Assembly (NCBI RefSeq): GCF_002078875.1
Contig: NC_034412.1
Coordinates: 28,613,458-28,677,457 of the forward strand
Length of the DNA stretch: 64,000 nt
Reading direction: 5' to 3'
From: Numida meleagris
Taxonomy: Eukaryota; Chordata; Aves; Galliformes; Numididae
Positions within the stretch are counted from its first letter, which is position 1. Each line of letters starts with the position of its first letter. The notes below the pieces were generated by a model. It had not been told where the DNA came from. It did not search any database and saw nothing but the letters and a program-made list of their open reading frames with translations. Position numbers and translations under genes: made by a program. Positions 26,701 to 39,164 of the stretch are shown here, in pieces.

Positions 26701-28832
26701 AATACAGGAGTAATCCCTCTGTCACGATTCTGCACCTGCTGACAGAACAAGGGAGTACCTGTTTGTCTCATCACAGTTTACTTCTCACTTTGCCTAATTT
26801 GTTTAGTTTAAGAAAAAAAAAATCAGGCTATAGTATCTTAATTCATCACAATATTAGCTTTTCTAATCTTGTTTTCAGAAGTTGTTGAAATGTGATAACA
26901 CTGTCCATGAATTAAGTGTTTTTCTAGACTGCAGAGTAAACAAAACAAAGCATGTTATGGAAATGCTTTTTGGATCTTAATGGTCTACTGCAGTGATGCT
27001 CTTGTAGAGCTGTCCTTGGTAGCTGGGTGCCAATTAGTGAGCCCAAGATACACCTGGATAGCTTTTGCTATGCTGCTGCTCTCTAGGAGCAAGCAGTAAC
27101 AGTCTTTGTTGCATTTTCTCCTTTTTTTACTAATATAAGTGTAAATACCATCAGCATTATATTTTATTTTAAAATGACTGCTTATAGTTTTTGTTTTAAA
27201 AATTAATAATTGTAGGACACATGAAACAGTTTGATGTAGATTATTTTTTTCTTCTATCATAGTGAATATATTTCTGTATGTACCTTGCAGGATTTTATGC
27301 TAATCAGTATTTTTAATACCAGAATGAACCATTCTATTGCATATCACAGTCCTGTGAATTGAACAGTGCAATTTCATTCATGCTCAGTTACTTCTGAAAA
27401 AGAAAAGTCATGAAAACCATTATTGTCCCAAAGCTGTATGAAGGTTGATTCATACTGTGGGTGTAAATACCCATAAAAATAATTTTAATGTTTTTTCCTT
27501 TGTTCTTTTATTTTTTAATACTCCAAATTCTTAGTACCATATTTTGTTTATCTAGAATCATAGATATTTGATGTGGTGATGGACTTGTTGGAAGAGAGTA
27601 TTTTAGCAAAGAGAGTTTTGCAGATAAATATTAATTATCCATAATAATAGTTTGTGTTGCCACAATTACAATGTAGCTGAAGTTCCTGTGCTTGATCTCT
27701 GTCAGAAATACTCTTATTTTTCTTTATCAATCACATTTTTTATCTGGTAATGTTGAGATGTGTATTCCTGGATGGCAGATGTCTTCTACAATATACATAT
27801 TTTCCTGTTTGTTTCTATGATGGTGAAGCAATTGTTTGCATGGAACAAGCCTAAATGCCTTGCATATCAGAATTTTGTCTCAATTTAATTGGACCTTTTT
27901 GAAGGTGAAGTTTGGCTGAGTGCTTTGAGTTGCCTGAAATGAAAACTGCGTCTATAGGTGTAGAGCATTTTCTGTATTAGCAGAATGTATGTGTGTGCAT
28001 AATCTTCCTTTACTACTATAGAAAAACTTTTAGTGGGTAAAATTTTGGTCCTCTTTCTGAATGACATGTACGTATATTCTCTTGACCAGTCGAATTTGCG
28101 TAAATGCATAATGTAGTGCCTGTACAAAATGTAAATGAAACAAAACAACCTTCTCCTCTCAAAAAATAAGGGAAATTATATAAAATTTAGTACAAGGTTA
28201 GTATAAAGACATATACATATCTTGTATTAGATTTGTAGTTTTTCAACAGATTTTGCCCAAGTTTATTGTCACTCCTGCACATTCAAATCAAATGAGAAAT
28301 TTGCTTGTAAACATCAAGTTTTCTTGATCACTGAGTAGACAATATGAGAGAGTGTGAAGCAAACCGAAACAAATTGTTTAAGTTTTGTTTGGATCATTTT
28401 GGAAGTTCTTCTACTCTGTTACTTCAATTTTTATTTTTCGGCATGTTAAGCAAAATTGGTTATCAGTTTTGTATCAGTTTTCTGAAGCAAACTTATGGCT
28501 GAAATATCTGTGAAGAACAGAGGAGGTGTGTAGCTGAAGATGCCAATTCTGGTAGAAGTTTCCTCAAGGGATCTAATAAATCCAAACCTGCTCTTAGCAC
28601 AGTCTTCAACATACCTAACATACCCAAGCAATCCTCTGCTTGTTTTCCATAAGGTTTGAATTGGTGTGACAAGATGAAGTATACAAAGCAACTTTTTCAG
28701 ATAGTTTCAGGCTATAAAAATTTTAAGGCAGAAGACAGAAACGGTCCTCTCTAGTTAGAAAGTACTGTGAGACTTCCCCAGGCATTCTGAAAAATTAAAG
28801 CATAGTTTTAACAGTTACAGAAGTGGAGATTG

Positions 28833-28870
28833 TTTTTTCTCTCTCTCTCTCTCTTTTTTTTTTTTTTTTT
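28833..28870. repeat. T / (CT)n / T pyrimidine tract
   Basis: Six T, then about seven CT units, then 18 T in a row, forming an uninterrupted 38-base pyrimidine tract on the + strand. It is a simple repeat that could serve as a weak polypyrimidine tract, but no acceptor or exon follows. Confidence 0.9.
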
Positions 28871-29117
28871 GTTTAACTTGTTTTAATGTTCAGGTGAGTT
28901 TCTGCTTCAGGCTTTGAAGGGAGAAATGCAGACTTTTCATTGGAAAAAGGGGAATTAAAAAAACAAACAAACAACGGTTATCAGCTTTTTCTCTCTTGCC
29001 AGATGTATTTCTTTCCATTTGCACTGAAATTAGTTCAGAAAATCTCAGATTGATTTCAGTGAAAGCAAAGTGACACTTACTAATCTGCTGCTGAAGTTAA
29101 ATGTGTTAGTTCTCTCC

Positions 29118-29139
29118 TTTTTTTTTTTTTTTTTTTTTT
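29118..29139. repeat. Poly-T homopolymer, 22 bases
   Basis: Twenty-two consecutive T, bounded by TCTCTCC and GCC. No retroposed unit could be recognised on either side. Confidence 0.9.
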
Positions 29140-30619
29140 GCCTTTTACCCTCTTGGATTTTTATTTGACCTACTGAACAGAACTGGCTTGTGTAAAACAA
29201 CTGCAGCCTGAAGAAAGTTCCAAACATTCCATCATACTTTACAAGCAATCACATATATTTCTTTCTTAAGTTGTTATTCATATTTAGCTCACAATTTAGA
29301 AAATCTTTTTGGATGCAAAGATTATTTGTTTACATTTGTGTCAAGCTTGCATCAGCACTTTTTGTAATATTACCATGGCTGTATTATTAAGGTTAATTAT
29401 TATTAAGGCAACTTAAGGTTGCGCTTGGTTACTACCAAAACCAATTCTAGCTATCAGTCCAGATGTTTAACAAAAATAGCACAACTTTGTTTTCCAGCAA
29501 TCAGTTATTGTGCCTTGCTTAAACAGTAAGATATTTTGCTTAGCATCTGTGCAAGGAAATTCAATGCATTTGTCAGACAAATTCAGCTTAAGTCTTTGCT
29601 GTTTCTATTTTCATGGTAGAGTGAATATCACCACGCTGAAGTGCTAAAGATGGATCATCAGAACTAGAGAGGACATATAGAGTTGGCATATAGAGGATAT
29701 AGAGTTGGCAGGGAAATTTCATGGCAAAATCTCTGCAAAAAAATGGTCTATGATGGAAGACTGAAGGTATAGATCCTGAACTCTTGCCGATGGACAAGAT
29801 TCTTGCCATATATTATTACTCACTGAGTTACGATGGCAGCTCAGGGAAGATGAATCAACTATGAAAAAGTCAAACAAAAAAAAAAACCTGAGAGTCATAA
29901 AGAGAACAGGAAAAGAGAAAAGAAGAAACACACCAAAAAGGCTTAGGAAAGGATGAAAAAAAGAAGGTGAAAGAGAATGGAGTTTTGAAAAGTAAAGTTT
30001 CTTAAGGAATCCTTGTAGTGAGATTAAACATCTAAGGACAGCATATAAATAAATTAAGAGGATAATGAGAAACATATATATTTTGTTTTTCCACTGAGAT
30101 TAAAAGAAAACAGATAATCGTATCAATTCTCTGATGCAAACGTAATGTAATACAGAAATTAACTGGAACGTTAAAAATGACTTCAGTTATTTTCAGGAGG
30201 CTGTTGGGAAAAATAGAGTGTATTTTTTTTTTTTAGTATTGTTCATTTTTTAGCTTTGTACTTCAAATGTTCATGTCTTTCAGTGATTCTTAGTCTCCTC
30301 TGCTCTATTTACACGTAGAAATCATTAGATATTATGAAAATTTATTAATTGATTGATGTTACATTTATATGATGGCATTTATCCAATTACTAAAGAAATT
30401 AGCCTGTAAAATGTATGAGAATACTGAAACAGATGATTCATCTTTTTCTTAGTTTTCTTTCTTTTTATAAAAAGAAAAATCAATACAAAAATGTATTTAA
30501 TATGAATGTATATTTGTCATGTATTTTCCTAAGGTTTATAACATGACAATGTTGTCTTCAGATTGGTTTTGATGTCAAAATAAATTCTTAAATTAAATTG
30601 AGCTCTTTTTTATTTAAAG

Positions 30620-30730
30620 CTGTCTTTTGGGGAGATATTGCCTTAGATGATGAAGACTTAAAAATCTTTCAAATTGACAGGACAATTGACCTTACGCAGC
30701 ACTCCAATGAAAGACTTGGCCATAACACAG
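30620..30730 (+). CDS. TLL1: TLL1 exon 2 (inferred number): prodomain with aspartate switch
   Basis: First visible exon of tolloid-like 1, a secreted BMP1/tolloid metalloprotease that processes procollagens, matrix proteins and the BMP antagonist chordin. The exon is 111 bases, starts after a T-rich tract and AAAG with splice phase 1, and ends at ACAG before donor GTATGA. It encodes [20 protein letters not shown] followed by [18 protein letters not shown]. This is near-identical to mammalian TLL1 over the first 25 residues. FWGD (30625-30636) is the astacin-family FxGD motif; in relatives the Asp binds the active-site zinc and keeps the proenzyme silent. The middle of the exon's second half (HSNER) is more variable than in mammals. 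TLL1 rather than BMP1 or TLL2 is supported by the later exons. Confidence 0.93.
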
Positions 30731-32014
30731 GTATGATATTTCAAGCTTGCTTTTTAACTTATTTTTATCTTTTATTTACTTCTGAATAGAAGGCAGTCAC
30801 TGTTTTAAAACTTTGTCAATAATAGTTTCATTTACAGTTTAAAAAATTACTCAGCAATTAGCACAAACTGGTTTTAGTGAAGCAAAGGGGAAAATTTAAT
30901 TGTATTCCTTATTCCTGAATTTCTAGCTTAAAAAGCAAACAAACAACAAAAAAACTTGTTGAACCAGAGAACAGAAGCTGGGAGGAGTCTCTGCCAGTCT
31001 TCTCTGCAGGTAGTTATGTGGGAAAGGAAGCTGTACAAAGCTTTGCTTTGAACTGCAAGTTCCTGATAGCGGGGCTGAGATTCCCTGTGGAAAAAAGTAT
31101 GTGGAATTCTGGAGGAGAGACTGGAATTCTAGAATTCCAACAGCATCTTTTGTTGTTGTTTTTGTTGTTAAATTCAGATCTACACACTAGAAGCAGCACA
31201 AGAACATTGTTATACTTGCTATAATTTGCCTTGTCACGTACAGTGCCTTAGTGCCAGACACTGCAATCTGATTAATTTTCAGACAAACAGATAAAGAGAT
31301 ATTATTCATTTGTAAATATATGTATGTGTGTATGTGGAAAAAAATAGTCCATGTCTAAATAGCTGTCTACCTCATGAGTGAAAATAGCCATGCTATCAGG
31401 CTGTGATTTGTAAACTCAAGAATGGGTAAACTTTCAGAATATAATACTAAAAAATCAAAGAGGGAAAGGTGCGGAAGAGAATATTTATGCATAGTAGAAA
31501 ATCTATACATGTATAGCTGAAATTTGTTTTCTGTTACACATGTTCAGTGAGTTGCTGAACTCAACTACTCTTACCTTGATGATTCCTAATATTAGAAAAT
31601 AAGGATCATTTTGGGGAATGAGCAGAAAGGAATTTTACAGACAAAAGAAGCATTTTTCATTTTAACCTCTCTATGTAGATATAAATAGGTTAGTTCAACT
31701 GTCCATTTTAGTTAGATGATGTGATAAAACCATTGTTTTAATATCCTGAAAATTTATTTTATCTCCTTTTAGTACCACTTGTTTCTTTTCTAGATCAAGG
31801 CTGGGTTTTAAAATGTTGTCAGTGGTTTCCTTCTCCCCCACCTCCTCTAACAAAATACTTTTAATTGACTTTGAAAATATTTCAGCCGCTAGATTTGCTG
31901 AGAATGTAGACAGCGAGGTCACTTATTTCCCCTGAAAGTGCATTCAGTCAAGTGATTTCTTTGGCCTGCTGATCTTCCTTTTACTTCTGTATCTTTCCCT
32001 CTTAACTCCAACCA

Positions 32015-32064
32015 TCTCTCTCGCGCATGCTTTCTCTCTCTCGCGCGCGCGCTCGCTCTCTCTC
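32015..32064. repeat. Mixed (CT)n / (CG)n low-complexity tract
   Basis: Alternating CT and CG dinucleotides, including CGCGC at 32022-32026 and ten bases of pure CG repeat at 32042-32051. CG alternation is rare in AT-rich intron DNA, where methylated CpG normally decays. Such runs can take the Z-DNA form under supercoiling. Confidence 0.88.
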
Positions 32065-33237
32065 GTTGTTGTTAAAGCATATTGATTTTTAAGCTGTTAT
32101 TATAATGTTTTACGTTCTCTATTTAATTTTCTTTACTTACTTGTCTTGAGATTTGCACATTATCTTTGCCTGTCAACAGTATCTTATTCAGGATATTGAG
32201 TTATCCTACCAAGGATTACTAATGCAGTTGGATCAAATTTGCCTACCCTTATTGGACAAGAACATCAATGCAAATGAAATTATCAGTGGAAAAGGGACTT
32301 CGGAGAACAAACTCTGCTGAAATTACTGTTTTTGTACCACTTATCAATGAACATTTGGCAATCTTCACTTTTTTTGAAACAGAGTTGGAGAAGTCTTTTT
32401 TTTAAGCATCACATATGTAATTTCCCATGTTTAGCACATTTTGATACGTAAGTTGGAGTTTGGCTGATTTTTGCAAACTGCAAAATATCTAAAAGAAATT
32501 ACCAACAACCAGCTAATTAATATTAGATAGTAACTTGGAAAGGAAGGTAAAATGGCTGCTAAATATGAAACAAATTAGGAGTTTATCTTCCTTACAAATA
32601 CTATGACAATTAATAACAAGAATGGTTTCCTACTTCTGTTGTTGATTCTGTTGTTGATTCTCAAAAATACACGTGACATCACTTAGAAAGGTTAAGTACT
32701 TGGGCATAAACTATCAAGATGGAATTGGAGAGTTGCATTTTTCTTTGCAACTTCTAATTAAAATCCTGAGCTAACAGGCTCTGATCTACATTTTGTGACT
32801 AATCATTTTGGTGAGAATGATGGTTTGGATTTGCAAGATCAGATGCTTACTCTGTGCATCTTGTTTTATTCATGGAATATATATAATTATTGTGAATGGA
32901 AGCAACAGCAAAAGATTATAACATTGCTGTGTACTCTATTATAAGTGCTATCTGACAAAAGTTTTTGGATGTTTCTGCTGCTGCCTGAAGTACAAAAATA
33001 TGCTGCAAACATGATTAAAAATAAATAAATATATATATACTAGACTGCAGTTTGGCAAGACTGTAAATTATCCATATAAGCCAGACTAGTTATGTAAGGT
33101 ACTTCTTCATTTTTTTTCCGCTGAATGGATTACATAGGCTGTGTTATCAAAGTAATGATACTTGAATATTTTTCTATAAATAATTTCTTTCAGTAAAAAA
33201 TTGAGTATTTTTTCTACTGCATCTGTTAAAGTTACTG

Positions 33238-33273
33238 TTTTTTTTTTCTTTTTCTTTTTCTTTTTTTTTTTTT
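33238..33273. repeat. T-rich tract with interspersed C
   Basis: A 36-base pyrimidine tract, T runs broken by three single C at about six-base spacing. It is simple sequence inside TLL1 intron 2 with no exon following it. Confidence 0.85.
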
Positions 33274-34674
33274 ACAAAACTTATTTTATATTTGTTTGGA
33301 CTCCATCTGCATTTTTATGACATGAATGTTAACATTAGAGACAGTTGCATGAAGAATGACCAATACAAGCAATTGAATGGTTACATTCTCTTTACTGTAT
33401 ATTGCAGTTAATCATATAACTCGTTGGGAAGGAATGTGTTGAACTATTACCTCATCTACCTAAAATGTTTAAAAAAATTTGGAAAATTTGTCTCAAGAGA
33501 GCTAGCAAATATGTGACAGAGTAATCCAAATAATTAGGCACATTGTTATTCACTGAGCAACCCACAAACTTGCTTGCCTTATATGGTATGATTTTAAGTT
33601 GCATCTTAAGAAATATATTTTCCACATATATGCTGAAAATTTTAGTGGGAAATTGGGAAAGGTCTGTGGTGGTTGAAGGTTTCAGTGGTTTCCTTGTTTC
33701 TATCTTTCTTCTGGTGTTGCATGAGTAGTTTGTCCTATGGCAGATATTAAGTGTTAAATATAAGCTATTACAAACTTGGAAAACTCTCAAAACCTTCTTA
33801 ACAATTCTGATGATTTATCAGCCTGTGTGGTGTTATTGGTGCTCTTTCTTTGGGCTTACTGGTATTTTCAAAGCCACTTGCAACCACAGCAGAATTAGGT
33901 GCGAAGGTGGTGTGTGACGCGCATCTAATATATGTGCTAAATTCAGAAATGTTGTACATTTCTTAAAATAACATGATAGATGTTAAAATCAACTATTTAT
34001 TAGTTGAATTTTTGTTGCTCATTGATTACCAAACTGACACACATGTGTGCTGGTAAGTTCTTATTGCGATACACAGCAGCATGTGATATTTCAAAGCCTT
34101 TGAGAGTGCATTGCACATTCATTTATACGTTGACAAAGAAAGCCAAAACTTTCATGGTACAATCAGACATATTAAAGTGGCTTTTTTTTGTCTGTTTTTC
34201 TTGATGAAACTTTGGGTTTTCCTTTCACCCTTTCCTTTTCCTTCAAACAGGAAGATTATGGCATATGGCATCCATTTAGGAAACTTTTGTGAGAGTCGGG
34301 CTTTTAGCTATCTATCAGTATAGCTCAGAGGATGTCAATGTCACAAGAAAGAGGGGAAAAAAAAAAAAAGGCTCCAAATAATAGTTAAATGATGTAATTA
34401 CCATGACTTGTCTGAATAACAAAGACATGCTGGCTTACATTCTGGAATGCATATTAGGAAAAAAGTTAGCTAAAAAGGTCTTTTTCTTTCATTGTCAAGA
34501 ATACTTTGAAGAATTTGTAGGCAAGTCGTTCAAGAATGTTAAGCTTCCTTAAAGACACATAGCAGTTCTTAAAGGATACTTCCTAATTTTCTCTGGCCAT
34601 ACAGTTCCTGTAGGTGTAAGCTTCCGTGTTCTTAACTTTTCTAAATGCTTTCTTTTCTTCTTTTGTTTTTAAAG

Positions 34675-34755
34675 GTGGCTTTGGAGAGCATGGGATGTCA
34701 AAAAAACAAAGTGCCCTCTATCAGCTTATAGAAAGGATAAGAAGATTTGGCTCTG
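34675..34755 (+). CDS. TLL1: TLL1 exon 3: prodomain
   Basis: An 81-base exon, phase 1 at both ends, between a TTTTGTTTTTAAAG acceptor and a GTATTT donor. It encodes [28 protein letters not shown] across its junctions. This matches the mammalian TLL1 stretch with MSKK, ALYQLI and RIRR in the same order, with several conservative changes. The segment belongs to the prodomain, between the FxGD switch and the processing site. Because both ends are phase 1 and the length is a multiple of three, skipping it would keep the reading frame and remove 27 prodomain residues. Exons 2 and 4 share this property. The donor lacks the usual +4 to +6 AGT match, which makes it weaker than those of exons 4 and 5. 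Confidence 0.93.
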
Positions 34756-36297
34756 GTATTTTCACTGTTTAAATTATCAGGTTGCTTGGTGTGATGATGT
34801 AACATAAACATTAATAGTTACAATGCTTTAACAAAGTATCTCTGTATTACTGTTGGCATAAGCAAACTTGAAACTAAACAGTACAGGAATAGAAATGAAG
34901 AGATTAGCTCTTCATTGCATGTTCTTAGAGTTCTATTTCTTGTATAAGAACTGGAAGCTAAAATATGTGCTTTTACCTTTCATATTAAAATTATGAATAT
35001 TAAAATGTGAATAAACACGTCATACTTCCATCAGTATGAATGCATTTGAATTCAGCACGCTGTATCAGTGAAATCCCCATTAATGCTGGTCAAGTACATT
35101 CACCATATTTGATGCAAGAAGATGTCCTTTTAATGTTATGGAATCTCAGCTTCTCAAAGGAAAATATGTAAAACTGCATTTTAATCACACTACATTGTGT
35201 CTAAATGCATCGGTGTGTATCTTGTAAGGTAAACCAGAACACTCTAACTGACTTTGCCATTACTCGCTGGTATATAATCTTCTTTTTTTATGACATTTCA
35301 GTATTGCATAAGAGCTTGTTGTCTTTTGTATATGTAACTTGGCTGAAACGTCATACTACCTGTAGTTTGAAGGAAGTAGGTAAGAATTTTAAATCACCAA
35401 TATTAATGTTTCAGATAGTTCAATAATGACTGCATATTAAGTTTACCAGTAGTTTTTCTTCTGTTGAAATTTCTATCTGTGTTGTTGGCTGCTTTGTAAT
35501 TCTCATTTACACACTTATTTAATGCAAGGGTAAGTCATTTGCTTTACCTGAGTGATATTTTCTATATAATTTCTGATATAGTTTATATGTTAATTGATAC
35601 AAAGCTAGACATTCCTCATGCATGAAGAACGTTCTCCCTGCCTTATTCTGTAGCTTCTTTTGCTTTTTCCTTCTACTGCTCTCCCAGCCCTGGAGCTATT
35701 CCAAGGCATCGAGGCATGACTGTGCCCTAGACGTTTTCCCTGATCCTTATAGCACAGCCTGACATACCCAGTAATGTTTAGCTAGAACTGGTATCACAAA
35801 GGGAAGGTGTGTGTCTTATTCCACGAGGGAAGCTTGTTGGCCACACTGAGTAGGGCTTGTTGGCTATTTTTCAAGTGATTCATTTTAGTCAGGTTCACTG
35901 ATGCCCATACTAACTTACAGATTGCTTCAGAAGAGGACAGCTAACTTTATTATGGTGTCCCAGTCTAGCTATCCTTATCCTTTTCTGTAGTCATAGTAAT
36001 TTTTAGCTGATTTACATTTCCTGTAATGGGAAGGATGATGGACAATCTCTCAAAACAGTAGGCTTTTCTTGATCTTCCAACTTCCATCTATGAGTAATGC
36101 TTATCCAGAGGGGTCCAAAACCTCATTTGGGCAAAATATATGCTGACGTCCTGAAGTGTTATAGGGTTATTATGAAACTGGAAATAAGATTTCCATCTGA
36201 GAATGTTGTGCCTACTGGTAATAGCCACAAATAATGGAGATCAGAAGGAGAAATTAACTGTGAGTTTTTCTGTAAGTATACAGTTTTCTTTGCAAAC

Positions 36298-36333
36298 AAT
36301 TTATCTAACAGTTTATCTAACAATTTATCTGAC
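36298..36333. repeat. Threefold 12-base tandem repeat with GATA-type motif
   Basis: Three head-to-tail copies: AATTTATCTAAC, AGTTTATCTAAC, AATTTATCTGAC. Each copy carries TTATCT, which reads AGATAA on the other strand, the GATA-factor core. The copies differ by one base from the first, so the array is either young or constrained. Confidence 0.85.
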
Positions 36334-36507
36334 AGTTCATGATAATGAAAGCAAATATAATGGCCTTCTTCCTGTCCATTGCTCTAAGGATAGCCTTGAT
36401 GCACTTGATTTTTTTCCAGATCAAGGAATAAAATTGAGAGGGATAGCAAAACAAAAACAAACAAACAAAAAAAAACCACCCCAAACAACAATAAGAACAA
36501 CAACAAC

Positions 36508-36539
36508 AAAAACACACCAAAACCAGGAAGTGTGTTTTT
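36508..36539. repeat. Perfect 10-base inverted repeat (hairpin)
   Basis: AAAAACACAC at 36508-36517 is the exact reverse complement of GTGTGTTTTT at 36530-36539, with a 12-base spacer. The flanks (AAC-rich on the left, ATT/GTT-rich on the right) extend the pairing imperfectly. It lies about 330 bases upstream of exon 4. Confidence 0.75.
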
Positions 36540-36872
36540 ATTATTATTATTGTTGTTAGATGATAAATTTTAGATACAATTATGCAGACAGTGATTCTTT
36601 CAGTCAATAAAATTGTGCAAATTGTTACTTTAGACATGTTTGAAAGTTGAAGGTTTAGACACACCATTTCAAACCCTGTCAAGAAAACCAAGTAGTAATA
36701 GATTGCTGGATAATAGTAGTGTCCTATTTTTAAAGGACAGAGAGAAATAATAAAATAGTCTGACTTTGACCTCATGGAAAATAATAATTCAATAATGGTT
36801 CTCTCTTTCTTCTTCTTTTTTTTTTTTTTTCCTTTTTAATGATCTCAAGTAGTGTTTTAATTATCATTACAG

Positions 36873-37025
36873 GCTTTGAGCAAAATAATACATCTAAAGG
36901 AAGAACCACAGTAAAATTCTCAGGGAAAAATGAAAAGAACAGATTTCCCAGAGCTGCTACATCACGAACAGAAAGAATATGGCCAGGGGGTGTCATTCCA
37001 TATGTAATAGGTGGAAATTTCACTG
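36873..37025 (+). CDS. TLL1: TLL1 exon 4: prodomain end, processing site, start of protease domain
   Basis: A 153-base exon, phase 1 at both ends, from a TTATCATTACAG acceptor to a strong GTAAGT donor. It begins [18 protein letters not shown] and continues [18 protein letters not shown], then [19 protein letters not shown] (36941-36952) is the proprotein-convertase site, equal to RVPR in mammalian TLL1 as I recall it. Cleavage after it would expose [10 protein letters not shown], the mature N-terminus of tolloid proteases, which is essential for folding the active site. NNTS gives a possible N-glycosylation site and NFTG a second. The prodomain half is less conserved ([10 protein letters not shown]) than the mature half, as expected. 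Symmetric phases mean skipping would keep the frame but remove the processing site. Confidence 0.96.

Positions 37026-39164
<2,139 letters not shown>

Larger units (their letters stand above)
23719..30619. other. Non-coding stretch upstream of the first visible TLL1 exon
   Basis: Presumed intron 1 of TLL1, at least near its 3' end, since the sequence before 30620 ends in a T-rich tract and AG. No transposon or exon is recognised. Simple tracts occur at 28833-28870 (CT then T) and 29118-29139 (22 T). A Lys/Glu-rich open frame at 24016-24237 has no recognisable motif. Confidence 0.6.
30731..34674 (+). other. TLL1: TLL1 intron 2
   Basis: A phase 1 intron of 3,944 bases between GTATGA and a TTTTTAAAG acceptor. 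It contains the CT/CG tract at 32015-32064, a duplicated 12-base unit CTGTTGTTGATT near 32637-32660, and a T-rich tract at 33238-33273. No transposon or extra exon is recognised. Confidence 0.85.
34756..36872 (+). other. TLL1: TLL1 intron 3
   Basis: A phase 1 intron of 2,117 bases. It contains a threefold 12-base tandem repeat at 36298-36333, an inverted repeat centred near 36524, and a T-rich tract at about 36800-36836 shortly before the acceptor. A moderately G+C-richer patch at about 35680-35860 is unassigned. Confidence 0.85.

Noticed and set aside
27555..27590. AGAATCATAGAT as a start of another CR1 tail
   Set aside because: The match stops after about a dozen bases and the expected CR1 sequence does not follow.
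36317..36775. 152-codon minus-strand open frame rich in Cys, Phe and Ile
   Set aside because: It is produced by the AAC/ATT simple repeats in TLL1 intron 3, has no family resemblance and is antisense to the gene.
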